Source: Blumeriella jaapii
Lineage: Eukaryota; Ascomycota; Leotiomycetes; Helotiales; Drepanopezizaceae
NCBI GenBank assembly: GCA_009599575.1
Contig: VWND01000045.1
Coordinates: 1 to 64,000, forward strand
Direction: 5' to 3'
Length of the DNA stretch: 64,000 nt
Below, one piece after another: positions 48,433 through 60,124 of this stretch (the first letter of the stretch is position 1; every line of letters starts with the position of its first letter). The notes beneath the pieces were generated by a model. It had not been told where the DNA came from. It was given only the letters and a program-made list of their open reading frames with translations, and ran no database searches. The translations under genes were made by a program, and so were the position numbers.

Positions 48433-48697
48433 TGTAAAAGTATAAGAAAACCAAATTGATACGGCCATATATCGATAAGTAAAATAGTCTAGAGAATCCC
48501 TAGAAAAGACTGACGAAAGGAAAAAAAAAATGAGTAAAAGTATAAATTAAATTGCGTACCTATGATATTATTTAAAAGAGTGCTTTGCTCTTATACTTGT
48601 TAAAGGTAGTCAGTGGCAGGGGGTTTCGGAGGGGTCCATGCCTCGACCATAGCTAAAACTACCAACTTCCATTAATACAGAGTATCACCGTTTTACA
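48433..48697 (-). repeat. 5' LTR of E2 (265 bp)
   Basis: Plus strand starts TGTAAAAG and ends TTTTACA, so both ends are intact. Least mutated E LTR terminus. Confidence 0.96.
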
Positions 48698-48701
48698 ATA
48701 T

Positions 48702-50110
48702 CGTAGCATGTTTTAGCGAAAAACTATAGGCCGCTTTCGAATCGTGAAAAATGCCGTTTTTTGTTTTTATCGATTTGTTATAATACAGCTTCCCAACCGA
48801 AAATACTAGCGTCGATAATTAAAATAATTTCTTTTGCGTTTAGGCTATAATCGATTCGTACAAATAATAAAGCCGATAAAAAATCGTTTTTAAAAACTTT
48901 TATAACTTTGCTCTGTTTCTTTTTTCAAACGAAATCGATATTTTTTTTTATCGTGGCGTAAATAAATGCAACTTTCTAAAAGAAATTCTTAATTTAATTG
49001 CGATAATAAATCACAACGCTAATAAAAGCTTTAGCTTCGGTAATATTTTTACATTTTTCCTATTCGCAAATCTTTTCAATTTTTTTTCGTTAAAAATAGC
49101 GTTCAGCGCTATCAGTTATATAATTAACGATATTTATTTCGGATATATAAAATTTTAATCGAAAGCTAATAATAATTTTAGCTTTTTCGAAGCAAACCAT
49201 AATTTTATCGATATTTTAAATATATTTTATTATATAACGTCGAATTTCAGAAAAGATTTTTTTATTATTATAATATAATCTGGAGCCTTTTATTTCGACG
49301 TCGTTAACGTAAAAAAAAACAATATTAAAAATGCAAATTATAAAAACCTTATATACGACTTTTACGAATTAAGCGATTAAATTAATAGCTTTTATAAATA
49401 TTTTCGTTATACGTAATAAATCAATTAGAATTTAAATTGCCGTTATATTTCGAAATCGTAGATTAAATATTAAATAATCGTAGCCGGAAAACAAATCGAA
49501 AAAAAAAGCGATCGTTAATTTTGCGAATTCGTTTAAAAATTAATCGACGTTGAATAACACGTTAGCGTTTCGTATCGTTATTCTGTTTATTTCGACGATT
49601 GCGATAATAAATTTATAAATACTTTTTTTTTTTTTCGCAACGATAAACTATTTGTTTTTATATAAGCCGTGGCAAAATTCGAAGATTCTTTATTTAATTC
49701 GTTTTTTCAGCATTTCGACTATTTTATTCTAAAAAGCTTTAAAAACTGAAAAAGTCTTTTTTTGCCAAGCTTCGTAAAACACGGTTTTAATATCGATATA
49801 AAACGTAACGTCAAAACTAAATTGGCTTATTTCGATAAAATCGAAAGCTATAGCTTTTTTTCGGTTGCGTAAGATTTTATATAAAACTTTTTTCTTTTTT
49901 AACAAAAATTGGGTTCCGATTGCTAAATTATTAAATCGTTTTTTTATAAATCGGCTGCCAAATAATAAGCTGGAAAATCGGCCGGTAATAAATCCTTCGA
50001 ATTCGCCAATAATTAATTGAAATGGTTTTATTGCTTCGTTTTTTTCGAACCAATCGTTTATTTTTTCGAAAATATTTCTACCGGATTCGCTAAAATTTAC
50101 GAATCGTATT
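48702..50110 (-). pseudogene. pol: E1 reverse transcriptase and start of RNase H
   Basis: Follows the ATAT duplication of E2. RNase H starts near 48720-48820, the RT catalytic box (YVND) near 49305, and the palm block with LTIVFF near 49510. The RNase H remainder is at 25650-26115. Stops and Asp to Asn changes as in E3. Confidence 0.85.
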
Positions 50111-50254
50111 TTATTAGCTTTGCGTTTGTAAAAAATGCTAATATTAATACAAAAAAATAAAATATATAAATCGGATTTGTTTAATACGAAAACGAAATCT
50201 TCGAAACTTTTATTTTCGAATTAATAGCCGAAAATATTAATATTAGCTAATTTT

Positions 50255-50287
50255 ATTCGCGATGCTATTTCGATTAGCGACGTAAAT
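50255..50287. repeat. 33-nt palindrome, E1 protease/RT locus
   Basis: Arms ATTCGCGATGCTA and TAGCGACGTAAAT, loop TTTCGAT; one CG of the right arm is RIP-changed. Confidence 0.8.
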
Positions 50288-50299
50288 GCTTTTAGCCGA

Positions 50300-51640
50300 G
50301 TATTTTTAAGTTTCGTTATAGCCTAGCGTTTGTTCTAAAACCAAAGTCGATTATTCGTTTTCCGATAAAATATCGACTAAAAAAACTTTGTCGCCGGCGA
50401 CGATAATTTGATTTTGGAAAAACCGGTTTCAGTTCTAAAAAAAGATTTTTATCTGGCCGTTTTCGATATATTTAAAACTGACGAAACTTTCCAAAATCCA
50501 AAGCATTCCAAAAATAATAAGGTAAAAGTATTTTTTTATTATTAAAAAGTCTTCGTAAATAATAATACTTTCAACGTCGACTTTTATATTTCGTATAATT
50601 TTATCAAATTCAATCGTGTTTTTATTAACGATAATATAAATTATTCGTTTATCGGTAATAATCGGAATATTATTAGCTTCGGCCGTTTCTTAGTTTATAC
50701 AATTAATTTCGGTTCCATTATCGAATAAAGCGAAAACGGTCGTACTTTTTTTAAACATTGTTTTTATTTTTAACGCTTTTATAATCGTGTAAAAGTAATT
50801 TCGTCGTTTTGATTTTTGGATTTTTATAACGAGGGCCAAAAAGCTGATTTTTTTCGAAAAATTTTTCTTATCGGCTAAATTAACTGCGGTATTATAAATT
50901 TCTTTCTGGTTTTTTTTTAATTCGAAATCGTTTTTTTTTCGAATAATTTCGACTTTTTCGTTTTTTTTTAATATAAAAATTTGTTTATTAATAATTTTGT
51001 CGAATCTCCCTTTTATATTAAATAAATCGCTGAATTTTAATTTAATTTTTTGTTTTATAATTTTTTTAATAGCTTCGTCGACGGCTTCGGAGCTGATATA
51101 TTTGTCGATCCATTTTTCGCTTCGCATTAATGATAAGCGTTTAAAAGCTGATACTTTTTGAATAATTTAGACCGGAATGTCGGTATCGATATTTTTTATA
51201 TTATCGTTAATTTTTTCCATTATAAGCGTTTTTCTAATAATTTTATCGATTTCTTTTCGAATTTCAAAATCTTTTTTTTTTTCGATTCTGACGTTCTTTT
51301 TTATACCAGTCGGTTTAGCGAATAGAACAAAAGCATTTTGCTTTTTTATAATTCGCTAGTTTAATTATGCAGCTATAATATTTGCAAATACGATATTTAC
51401 ATTAATAATATATATATTTGTTTTCCATTTATATACTTAAATTTTACTTACGCTTGGGATAAGGGTTTTCTTTTTAATTAATACGCCTTCTGGAATATTT
51501 TCTTTTTTATTAGTAAAAATCGTTTTTGCATTTTTTCTGTTTTCTAAGCAATCGTTCCATTTCGTACTTTTTATTTTTAAGCGAATAATATTTAATCAGC
51601 TTTGATTTTTAGTTTTGTTAAAAAAACTTATTCCTGTTTT
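50300..51640 (-). pseudogene. pol: E1 protease and linker
   Basis: The open stretch 50690-51127 holds the best-kept E protease start: FALFDNGTEINCI (around 50698-50736) with D-N-G-T intact. The linker before it reads SSEAVDEAIKKIIKQKIKLK. Downstream YTENGQIK-type sequence leads to RT. Confidence 0.82.
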
Positions 51641-53560
51641 CGTCGGTCCGAAGCAAATCGCTCCGTACTTATTAATATAATAAATACTATTATTTATACA
51701 AAAATTAAATGCTTTGCATTTTAAACGAATATAAGGTTTTTCGCAATAAATTTTTTTATTATTACAGAATTTATATTTAAGGCCACGGGGTTTTTTTTAA
51801 TAATTACTTTTATTATTTTAATAGCCGCGATTTTGATTTCCGCGTTGGTTTTTTTTTTTTTTTAATAATCGTTATTATAATTAATATTTCGCTGATTCTG
51901 ATCGTTAATACGAAAAAATTGCTATTGGGCAGCCATTATTTTTACGATAGCTTAACGAAATTAATCGCTTCGCGCATTTTAAAAAAAATAGTTATTATAA
52001 AAGTTATTTTAATCGTTTTTATTATTCGAATTAACGTAAAAAAATTTTTTCTGTTATTATATAAAACTTTCGATTTTGCTCTGAAGTTTTTAAATTTTAA
52101 TATCGGTAAATTTTAATACGAAAGTTTCGATATTTTTGTTAAGCTTTTCCAAGCCTATAAATTTTGCAAAACGATTAAATAATATAATAACTAATTGTTT
52201 TTTAGCGATTTCGGTAATTTTTAGCGGCTGGGCATGTTTTTATATTAAAACTTTTACGTTTTTTTTATAAATAAAAAAAAAATTTCTTTTGATTTATAGT
52301 TTCGATAATACGTTCGCTTTGGTTTTGTTTAAAAACGAATTTTACAAATTTGAAATATTAATCGAAGATTTTAAAATTTTGTTTATCAATTTTAAAATGC
52401 TTAATAGTTTTGTTGCGAATGCTAATTGAAAAGCTAAATAAAAACAATTTTTTCTGCTTAACTTCGTTTAAAACTTTTTTATTAACAAAAACGTTAAAAA
52501 CCTTCGTATAAATACGATAATAGGCTTTAAGTTTTTTAGCTTGGCGAATTGTTATAACAAATTGTTTAAAAAAAGCGATAGTATTGCGAATTTATTAATA
52601 ATCGTAGTTTCGAAATTTCGATTTCAAAATTTTAATTAATTTGCGCCAATTTCGAGCTTTAATAGTTTTTTATTTATTTATCGACTTGATAATATCTTTA
52701 GTAATTAAGTTATAATAGCGAAAGAGTTTGTCGAACATTTTAGTTTTAAAAATTCCGAAATCTTCGCAGGTTTTTTTATATTTTTCGATAAAATCGGTAA
52801 TATTGGCGCTATTAAATGAGGATGCATCAGAGGAGCCAGAAAGGGGCATGCGGCTTCGCATAAAAAAGCGAAAAGCGTCGTTATCTATAATATTAGCGAA
52901 AATATTGATAAGGTTTAAATTAAATAAATAAGTGTTTTTTGGAATTGCAAATTGGAAGTTTTTAGTATAAAAGGAATCGTTTTTAATAAAAGAACTATTA
53001 AAAAAGTCTTTGTGTTTTCTGAAAAAATTAAATAAAATAAGATTGCGTCTAGACATTTGGATAGCGTATTAAAAAACTTGTTTTTTAATAAATTAACTGA
53101 ATTAATATAATATTACTATATAATTTACGGTTTCGATATTCCGTGGCTTAAACTAATACACGTACAGCCATTTTTTTACTATTTTTAATAAAAAGCCGCA
53201 AATTGTAATTGCTATAATTATAAAGCGTAAAATCAGAAGATTAAGTTTTCGCCAGGCGTTTAACCAAAAGAAATTTAATTCAAAAGGGCCGAGCGCAGCG
53301 GTCGAAGCGTACGAACTAATATTCGGTTTGTTATTTTTAAACAAAAAAGCGATTTTCGCGCTTTAAATTTCGCACGGTTTAAAATTGCTTAACCGTAATT
53401 TCAAACGTTTCTGAAATATATTGCATTTTTGTAATCCAATAATTATACGCAAAATAAAAAAAGCTATTAGAAATCTTTTATATAATGCAGCTGCGAATAA
53501 TATTATATAAGAGGTTTTTCAAGCCGTAGTGGCGAAATATCGAAATCGATTTTATTTAAA
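51641..53560 (-). pseudogene. gag: E1 gag
   Basis: The longest open stretch of the E gags, 52670-53056, reads FKNDSFYTKNFQFAI-like sequence and then MPLSGSSDASSFNSANITDF and EKYKKTCEDFGI, the capsid core. The 5' hydrophobic part lies at 53153-53344 (YASTAALGPFELNFFWLNAW). The Cys-rich block is near 51710-51800. Confidence 0.78.
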
Positions 53561-53632
53561 AATTTAAAAAATGCATCGGCGAATATATAAAAACGAAACA
53601 CCGAAATTTAAATTTCTGCGTAAATTACTAAA

Positions 53633-53900
53633 TATAAAAGTAAATAAAAAAACCAGATTAATACGGCTATATATCGGTAAGTAAAATAATTTAGAAAATT
53701 CCTAAAAAAGACTAAAAAAAGGAAAAAAAAAATAAATAAAAATATGAATTAGACTGCGTGCCCTATAATACTATTTAAAAGAATGCTTTGCTCTTATACC
53801 TGTTGAAGGTAGTCAATGGCAGAGGGTTTCGGAGGGGTCCATGCCTCGATCATAGCTAAAACTACCAACTCCTATTAATACAAGGTATCACCGTTTTATA
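53633..53900 (-). repeat. 5' LTR of E1 (268 bp)
   Basis: Pairs with 12387-12654. The outer end, at 53900, reads TTTTATA and is followed by ATGA, the target duplication, then D LTR sequence. Confidence 0.94.
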
Positions 53901-54008
53901 ATGAATAGTTTCCATAATTGATGGAAAGACCTACCAAAAAACCAGGGAGCTTGCAGCTACACGTAGTTGCTGGGGTGATACGAGGGGCCAAAAGAATGAG
54001 TCGTCACA
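53901..54008 (-). repeat. D-minus 5' LTR, outer part
   Basis: Minus strand starts TGTGACGACTC at 54008 and runs left to the E1 junction; it continues at 12386. It matches the D-plus 3' LTR start at 59857, but in inverted orientation. This stretch keeps many CpA sites and is clearly less mutated than its surroundings. Confidence 0.92.
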
Positions 54009-54610
54009 GGCGTAAACTATTTTTTCCTTCGAATTTCTTACGGATCATACCAAAATGATCGACCGGTCGTAAAAAAGCTTATTTCCGCATTTCGCGAAAA
54101 ATGGCTTTTGTTCAACGATTTTTCTTTTAGCAAAGCTTTTCAGCTTCTGCTATTATATTTCAATCTTTCTTTTTTTAATCAGCGAAAAAGCAGCTTTTTC
54201 CAAAAGCTTTTTTTTCTGAAAAACAGTTTTCCTTTCGAAAAAAAAAAAACAAAAAAAAAAGCAGAGCGCCAACTATTTCGCTTGCCATTTTTTTCTTACA
54301 GCTTAGCGCTGAAAGCGTTCAGTTGAGACTTTTGCAAAATTAATTAAAAAAAGCGCAAAAGCGTAAACGATAACTTTTAAAAATTATACGACTGCGACAA
54401 ATCTTTTAATCAAAGCGTTTGATAGAATTTATCGAACGTGCTTCTGCCAGTCGCGAATCTGCTGCTTTTTTTCGCAACGTTTTATTTTAATTAACAAACG
54501 CTGCAAACCAACTTTTACGCTTTTCGCGAACTTTTTTTAGATTTTCTTTTAACGGCCAAAATTCTAGCGCGCTTTTTAAACGCTATAATTTTTATTTATC
54601 TGCTGACTTT
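54009..54610 (+). other. D-plus leader
   Basis: About 600 bp between the D-minus junction and gag. It aligns to 11611-12190 (minus). The open stretch 54108-54326 is not kept as a frame in D-minus, so it is taken as untranslated. The uninterrupted A1 target lies at 54585-54592. Confidence 0.7.
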
Positions 54611-55590
54611 CGATTAGCTCGTATAAAACGCGTTCCGAATTTTAAATTTAAGTTAAATAATAATAAAAATTATAAAACACGCTATTAGAAAATTAAAGTT
54701 TTCGACAATCTCGAATTTTATTACGATTATTTCGCTAGCGATCGATTTCGCAAAAATTATATATTCGATTAAACCGAAAGCGTAGTAAAAAAAATTTTAA
54801 CCCCGCGTATTTTAAACCGTTTCGATTTTACATTTTCCGAAAAATTAATAAAAAAGGTCGCCGATTTCCTAACCGACTTTTCCGACGTTTAAAAAGCCGA
54901 AAACGAATTTGAAATGCTTATAATAAATACGCACGACGATTTTTAGCGATTTTACCTGCGATTTTTTATTTTCGCAGCGAACGCTTAAATACGAATTAAC
55001 AAACAGCTTCGAAACGTTTTTCGCGATAAAATACTAAAGCGTTTACGAAAAAAGCTGCATTTAAAATAAACGCGTACGACGATTTTTAAAAATTAATTTA
55101 CCGCCGTCCGTTAAAAAAAATAAAATTAATTAACTAAACGAATTTTATACGCGAATCGCTTTTCAACCAAGTTTATTATTTATTAAAATGATAGGTTTTT
55201 AATCAAAGCGTATTACAAATTAAATCGTACGTATAAAAATCGTTCAAATGTTTTACAAGCTTTTTTTCAGCCTTTTGCTGTTTTTTTTTTTTTTACGCTA
55301 AAACGCTCTTTTTGGCGTTTTTTTTTTTCGATCGGACCAACGATAACGCTCGTTTTTTATTTTATATTAAAAAGTTCAGAAAAGTCAATCTGCACGACTT
55401 TTTACGGGCCGATTTTCGGTTTTATCCAAAAGCTTTTTTAAGCTAATAAATATAAACGAAATCGAACCGGCCGAAAATTCGCTTTTTAATAATAATAATA
55501 AAAACGAAAATCTTTTTTTAAACGATTTCCAAAACGCATATAAAAAAATTAAAAGCTTTTCCGCTAGTCGGAAAAACGCTTAAGCTTAAA
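54611..55590 (+). pseudogene. gag: D-plus gag
   Basis: Gag-like protein with several legible blocks: FASDRFRKNYIF near 54735, ILNRFDFTFSEKLIKKV near 54805-54860 and THDDFQRFYLRF-type sequence near 54930-54970 (stop in place of Gln). The end of the region is Arg/Lys-rich. No sure zinc knuckle. Length of about 320 codons is short to normal for gag. Confidence 0.7.
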
Positions 55591-55599
55591 TAAAGTTTT

Positions 55600-56110
55600 T
55601 TTTTTAAACGTATTGCGCGATATGCGTTATTTTAACGTTCGAAAACTTTTTGATAACGATTTACTAATAATTTCCGTTATATTTATTAAAAATAATTTTT
55701 TGTACAAAATAAAAGCGCTCGCCGATTTTGAAGCGAACGGTTATGCGTTAATCGATTCGGCGCTAATTAAATTTTTTTTTTTTTTTTAAACCTTTGATTT
55801 AATTTCTTCCGGCTTTTTTTTTTGTAAAAAAATATAATAAAGCTCGTGGCCATTTAATTATATATTTTACGCTTTTTAATTTTATTATTAATAATCGAAT
55901 GCAATCGTTTATTTTTTTTTTGATTATTAATTTCGGAAATTATAATATAATTTTAAAAAAAGCTTGGTTGGCCGAATATTAAATTTTATTAAATTGTAAT
56001 AAACGCAAGCTTTATTAGCCGAAGTTTTACCTTTCCACAGCTTTTTACGTTCGTTGTATTAAAATCTTTTATTTGCATTTCCGAAAAATTTAATTTCGCT
56101 ATTAAAACGA
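55600..56110 (+). pseudogene. pol: D-plus aspartic protease
   Basis: Begins with MRYFNVRKLF near 55620. The active-site region at 55721-55760 reads ADFEANGYALIDSALI, where the DSG has become DFE. The flap block with WLAEY lies near 55965. It matches D-minus 2760-3310. Confidence 0.82.
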
Positions 56111-56189
56111 CGTTGTGAAACGTGATAAGAATTTTAATTAATTATAACAGACTTACGACGCTGTGCGGAGCGCGAAAAAGTCGAATTTT

Positions 56190-56222
56190 ATTCGCGGTGC
56201 TAATTTCGATAGCGATGCCAGT
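56190..56222 (+). repeat. 33-nt palindrome, D-plus copy
   Basis: Left arm ATTCGCGGTGCTA and loop ATTTCGA identical to D-minus; right arm TAGCGATGCCAGT has diverged. Confidence 0.7.
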
Positions 56223-56284
56223 AGGATAATATAAAAAATCATATTATTATTTTCCTAGGCTGACGATCCCTTTTTTTATTATTA

Positions 56285-56310
56285 TTTTTTTTTTTTTTTT
56301 TTTTTTTTTC
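56285..56310. repeat. 26-bp poly(T) tract
   Basis: Uninterrupted T run between the D-plus protease and RT. D-minus has the matching run near 2597-2614, interrupted by other bases. Confidence 0.9.
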
Positions 56311-56539
56311 GTCAGAACAGCTTTTTCGTTTTACGAAAAACAGTTATATTAAAAACCGAAAAAAAACTTTCGCCGCGATAGCCTTTCAGTTTAATATAAT
56401 CGATAGTTTAAATAAATTATTTTTTAAACCTTTTAAACGACCAGTTAGAAAACGAGTTTTTTAATCTATTGTTTATTTAATTTCTATTTGCCAAATTATT
56501 ACATATGTTTTTAAACTGATTTTCAGAAAAAAAGCAATT

Positions 56540-58140
56540 AAAATGTTTTTAATTTTTTTGTACGAAATCGACAAAATACTAAACGATCTTACGTATAACA
56601 CTTTTTTTAAAACCCAATTTTACAATTTTTTCGAACGTTTTAAAACAAACGAAATATCGATTTCGACCTTTTTAATTAATTTAGCAAAGCTAACTTCGAA
56701 TAAATCTTTTTTCGAATCTTTTTTCCCGGAATATAAAACTTCGAACACGTGTTTTCTAAGGCCGCTAGTAACGAACTAGCTTTTTATCGGCCTTACGACT
56801 ATAAAATCGAACTTATTATAAATAAAAAAAAACTGAAATACACTTTTTTATATAAAATATCGATTTTAAAATTCGAAATTATTAAAACTTATTTGTAAAA
56901 TAATTTTAACAAAAGCTTTATCGAATTTTTTACCGCTTTTTTCGTTGTTTTAATGCTTTTCGCTAAAAAACCCGACGGTTTATTACGTTTTTATATCGAT
57001 TATCGAGCTTTTAATAATATTATTTATAAAAATCGCTATTTTTTTTTTTTTATCGATAAAACTTTTGCTCGTTTTTCGAAAGCGCGAATTTTTATAAAAT
57101 TCGATATTCGTTAAGTTTTTTATAAAATTCGAATAAACCCCGCTAATAAAAAACTAACGACGTTTCGTACGCGTTACGGCGTTTATAAATGCAAAATGCT
57201 ACCTTTTGGCTTTATTAATAAATCCGCAATTTATTAACGTTATATAAACGACGTTTTTTTCGATTATTTAAACGATTTTTGTATTATATATCTGGATAAC
57301 ATTTTTATTTATTCGTTCGATTTTTTGAAATACGTTATATATATTCGCAAAATGTTTTAAAAACTCGCTGACGTTGAATTACAGGCCGATATTCGAAAGT
57401 CTGAATTCAACGTTATTCGAACCCGTTACCTAGGTTTTATTATTTTTATTAAAAGCTTAAAAATAAACCTAAAAAAAGTCTTCGTGGTCGCTTATTAAAA
57501 ATTTTCTACTATTATAAAAAGTGTATAAAGCTTTTTTGGTTTTTGTAATTTTTACCGACGTTTTATTCGAAACTACGATATAATTGCAAAGCTTTTAATT
57601 TATTTAACTAAAGCTAACGTTTTTTTAATTTTACTTTTAAATATTAAAAAAATTTCGACTTTTTTATATTAGCTTTTATTATTGCATCAGTTTTATAATA
57701 TTACAGGCAAAACCTTTTTTATATATTAAAAACTAACGCTTCCGACGGCGTAATAGCTTTTATGCTTTCGCAATTCCATAGCGACGATTAGCTTTCAATC
57801 GCTTATTTTAGCAAAATTATAATTTTCGCAAAACTAAATTACGTCGTATACGATAAAAAAATGCTCGTAATTATAAGATTTTTAAGCAATTTTCGTATTA
57901 AACTAGCTGGCTTAGTTTATTAAATTAAAATAATTATTAATTATAAGGTTTTGAAATATTTTATAATTTTTAAATTTTTAAACGCTCGATAAGCACGTTG
58001 GGCCGAGCTTCTCGCCGATTACAATTTTTTTATTACGTATAAACCAGATAAACACAATCTTTTGGCTAACGCATTAATACGTCGTACGAGCGAATTCGAT
58101 CGCCAAAACTTTTTTAAACGCATTTAGCGCCTGCAAATCT
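56540..58140 (+). pseudogene. pol: D-plus reverse transcriptase and RNase H
   Basis: The open stretch 56543-56779 precedes the RT core and includes TFLINLAKLTSNKSFFESFF. RT blocks: FAKKPDG, then IDYRAFN (56955-57010), YGVYKCKMLPFGF (57175-57215), and the catalytic box YLDN at 57289-57300, second Asp changed to Asn. FFGFCNFYRRFIRNYD near 57530-57575 marks the connection; RNase H follows, with frame slips in T runs near 57640. Confidence 0.9.
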
Positions 58141-58149
58141 TTTTTCGAG

Positions 58150-59555
58150 CAAATTAAATTAATTATCGCTTTTTAATTAAAAAACTTCGATTTTCTACGG
58201 TCTCCGAAACAGTTGTTTTTATCGTTAAAATAATTGATTTTTCTTTCGCATTTCGTATCGTTAATCAAATTTTCTACGTTAATCGTATAGCTAACAATCT
58301 GATAGCTTTCCGAAAAAAAGCTATACGAGAAGCTACGAAAAAAAACGACGATAATAATATTTCGTATATATTTAAACGCGATTTACTATTATATTACGGT
58401 CGTTTAATAATATTAAACGTCGATTATTTTCGTTTGACTTTTGTACGAAAAATGCACGACCAAATTTCCACCGCTTATTTCAACGCTCGCAAGATTACGC
58501 AATTGCTTTCGAATTAATATTATTAACGAAGTATAACAGCTTTCGTAAAATAATACTGTCGCAATTGCTACGCTTATCGAAAAAGTTTTGTTTTAAAAAA
58601 TAATCGTTCCGGCCTTTTTCAGCCTTTTTTTGTTTTTGACCATTTTTAAAAGCACGTTATAATAAACTTTTGCAGCTTTAACAAAAACAAACACGGTTAC
58701 GATAACGTATTCGTAATAATAAATCGCTTTTTTAAATAAGCTATTTCGATTTTCTGTTATAAAAATATCGACGCTCGAAGCTTCGCCAAATTATATATAT
58801 TCCACGTATATAAATATTTTGGCCTTTCAAAAAGTATTATTAACGATCGTAGCTTTTAATATTAATTTATCTTTTAATCTGAATTAAATAAAATATTCGG
58901 TACGCAATTAAAACTTTCGATAGCCGCTTATTTTAAAACCGACGATCAGACCGAAATTTACAACTAATATTTGCAAAAACGTTTTCGACCTTTCGTAAAC
59001 TTTTATCAAAACGATTAAAACGAATTTCTTTTAATAATGGATTTCGTTTAAATAATTTTTTTACGAAAATTTAAATGGCTTTTTACCTTTTGAAATTATA
59101 TACGATTATACTTTCCATATTAATTAAAACTGAAAATTCGATATTTTCCTTTTTTTCAACTTTTTATATAAGCTAAACGCAAACAAAGCTCGTGCGTACG
59201 CTTGTCGCTATTACGACGCTTGAAACTTCGCCAAATCGCACCTTTAATAAATTTACGATAAAATAAAAAAAAATGCGAATAAATCTCGCCGCGCGATCGA
59301 TTTTAACGTTGGCGATTACGTATGGCTCGATATGCGTTTATTTCCGACCTTCCGGCCTTTCCGCAAATTCGATAACTTTACAAACGGCTTTTTTAAAATT
59401 GTAGCTAAAATTTTCGATAACGTTTTTAAGCTAAATTTTTTTAATATTATAAACGTATATTCAGTTTTTCACGCTAATCGACTGCGTAAAGCAGCTAACG
59501 ACGCGCTTTTAAATCAAATTAATTTAGCTTTTGAATTTATTAATATAATTAATAA
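58150..59555 (+). pseudogene. pol: D-plus integrase
   Basis: The zinc region lies near 58440-58800 and the core to about 58990, with TDDQTEIYNQYLQKRFRPF near 58930-59000 (the third catalytic region of gypsy integrases). The open stretch 59332-59613 holds the GPF-type C-terminal module: FTNGFFKIVAKI and VYSVFHANRLRKA. Stops and shifts are frequent in the first half. Confidence 0.86.
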
Positions 59556-59850
59556 GCTTAAATACGAAATCGAAAAATTAATCGTTTGTCGAATACAACG
59601 GAAAATTTTTTAATACAAAGCTTTTTAAATAGGCTTAAATAAAAATCTCACGTGGTATTCCGCGTCTGATTTTATATATATTTTTTTAAAAATGCGCGAC
59701 TTTTATTTGGCGCATAAAAAGTTTCTCGGTTTTTCTGCAAAACTTGTAAATTGGCTGAAAGCGTATTCCAAAGATTTAAATTCGTACGATTATTTGAATA
59801 ACAACGTATTAATGGATAAAAGTTCGAAAGCGCGCTTTTTTCGGACGGAA
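59556..59850 (+). pseudogene. pol: D-plus chromodomain
   Basis: C-terminal chromodomain: KYEIEKLIVCRIQRKI, then YKA, IGLN, LTWYSASDF, LKMRDFYLAHKKFLGF and LVNWLKAY. The arrangement of YEVE, the W-Y-x-A-S-x-F block and the DFHxxHP-like block is typical of fungal gypsy chromodomains. The frame ends at TAG next to the GGAAGGGTAG polypurine tract before the LTR. Only the first Trp is lost. Confidence 0.85.
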
Positions 59851-59856
59851 GGGTAG

Positions 59857-60124
59857 TATAACGATTTATTTTATTGCTACTTTTCGTATTATTTCAGCAA
59901 TTACGTGTAGCTGTAAGCTTTCTAGTCTTCTGATAGGTTTTTTTATTAATTGTGGAAATTATTTATATATATAAGGCTCTTTTTTTTTAGCAACCTCTGT
60001 TTTTTGCAATTGTTGATTTTAAATAAATATTTTGTTACAAAACCAAAGGCTCGTTTTTTATACCATATGAATACGGCGACCAATTGACTGATCTCCCAGC
60101 CCTCCGACTGATTAGATCGTCATA
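59857..60124 (+). repeat. 3' LTR of D-plus (268 bp)
   Basis: Starts TATAACGA (from TGTGACGA, intact in D-minus) and ends TCGTCATA (from TCGTCACA), giving 8-bp inverted ends. A TATATATATAAGG box lies at 59964-59976, the site where E1 entered D-minus. The last ~90 bp are little mutated. Confidence 0.92.

Larger units (their letters stand above)
26116..48697 (-). mobile_element. E2, family E LTR retrotransposon, split by E3
   Basis: Minus-strand element with 5' LTR at 48433-48697 and 3' LTR at 26116-26382. Without E3 it is about 11.28 kb. The target duplication is ATAT at 26112-26115 and 48698-48701. The uninterrupted site in E3 (near 37330, TTTGGTAGCATCGTAGC) and E2 itself (near 43497) shows that the pre-RIP target was GCAT, inside RNase H of E1. 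Confidence 0.95.
12387..53900 (-). mobile_element. E1, family E LTR retrotransposon, split by A2 and E2
   Basis: Minus-strand element: 5' LTR at 53633-53900 and 3' LTR at 12387-12654. Removing A2 (16162-23530) and E2 (26116-48697) with their duplications leaves about 11.55 kb, or about 11.3 kb after also removing an internal 263-265-bp duplication, equal to E2 and E3. The target duplication is ATAA (12383-12386) and ATGA (53901-53904). Both flanks belong to one D LTR, interrupted in its TATA stretch. Confidence 0.93.
54009..60124 (+). mobile_element. D-plus, family D chromovirus without visible 5' LTR
   Basis: Plus-strand copy: leader, gag, protease, RT, RNase H, integrase, chromodomain and 3' LTR. 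It starts abruptly at 54009 within the first bases of the leader because D-minus is inserted there; its own 5' LTR should be off the left edge. It is itself inserted in the gag region of F at 60124/60125. Confidence 0.9.

Noticed and set aside
12387..53900. Six E-type repeats read as a tandem or CRISPR-like array
   Set aside because: Units are 265-268 bp LTRs spaced by kilobases and pair as three nested elements with target duplications.
53901..54008. Inverted LTR in front of D-plus, suggesting a DIRS-like or foldback element
   Set aside because: The inverted piece rejoins with 12224-12386 to form the full 5' LTR of D-minus, and D codes for a standard gypsy integrase with chromodomain, so ordinary nested insertion explains it.
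54108..54326. Leader protein of family D
   Set aside because: The open frame is not conserved in D-minus (about 11890-12110).
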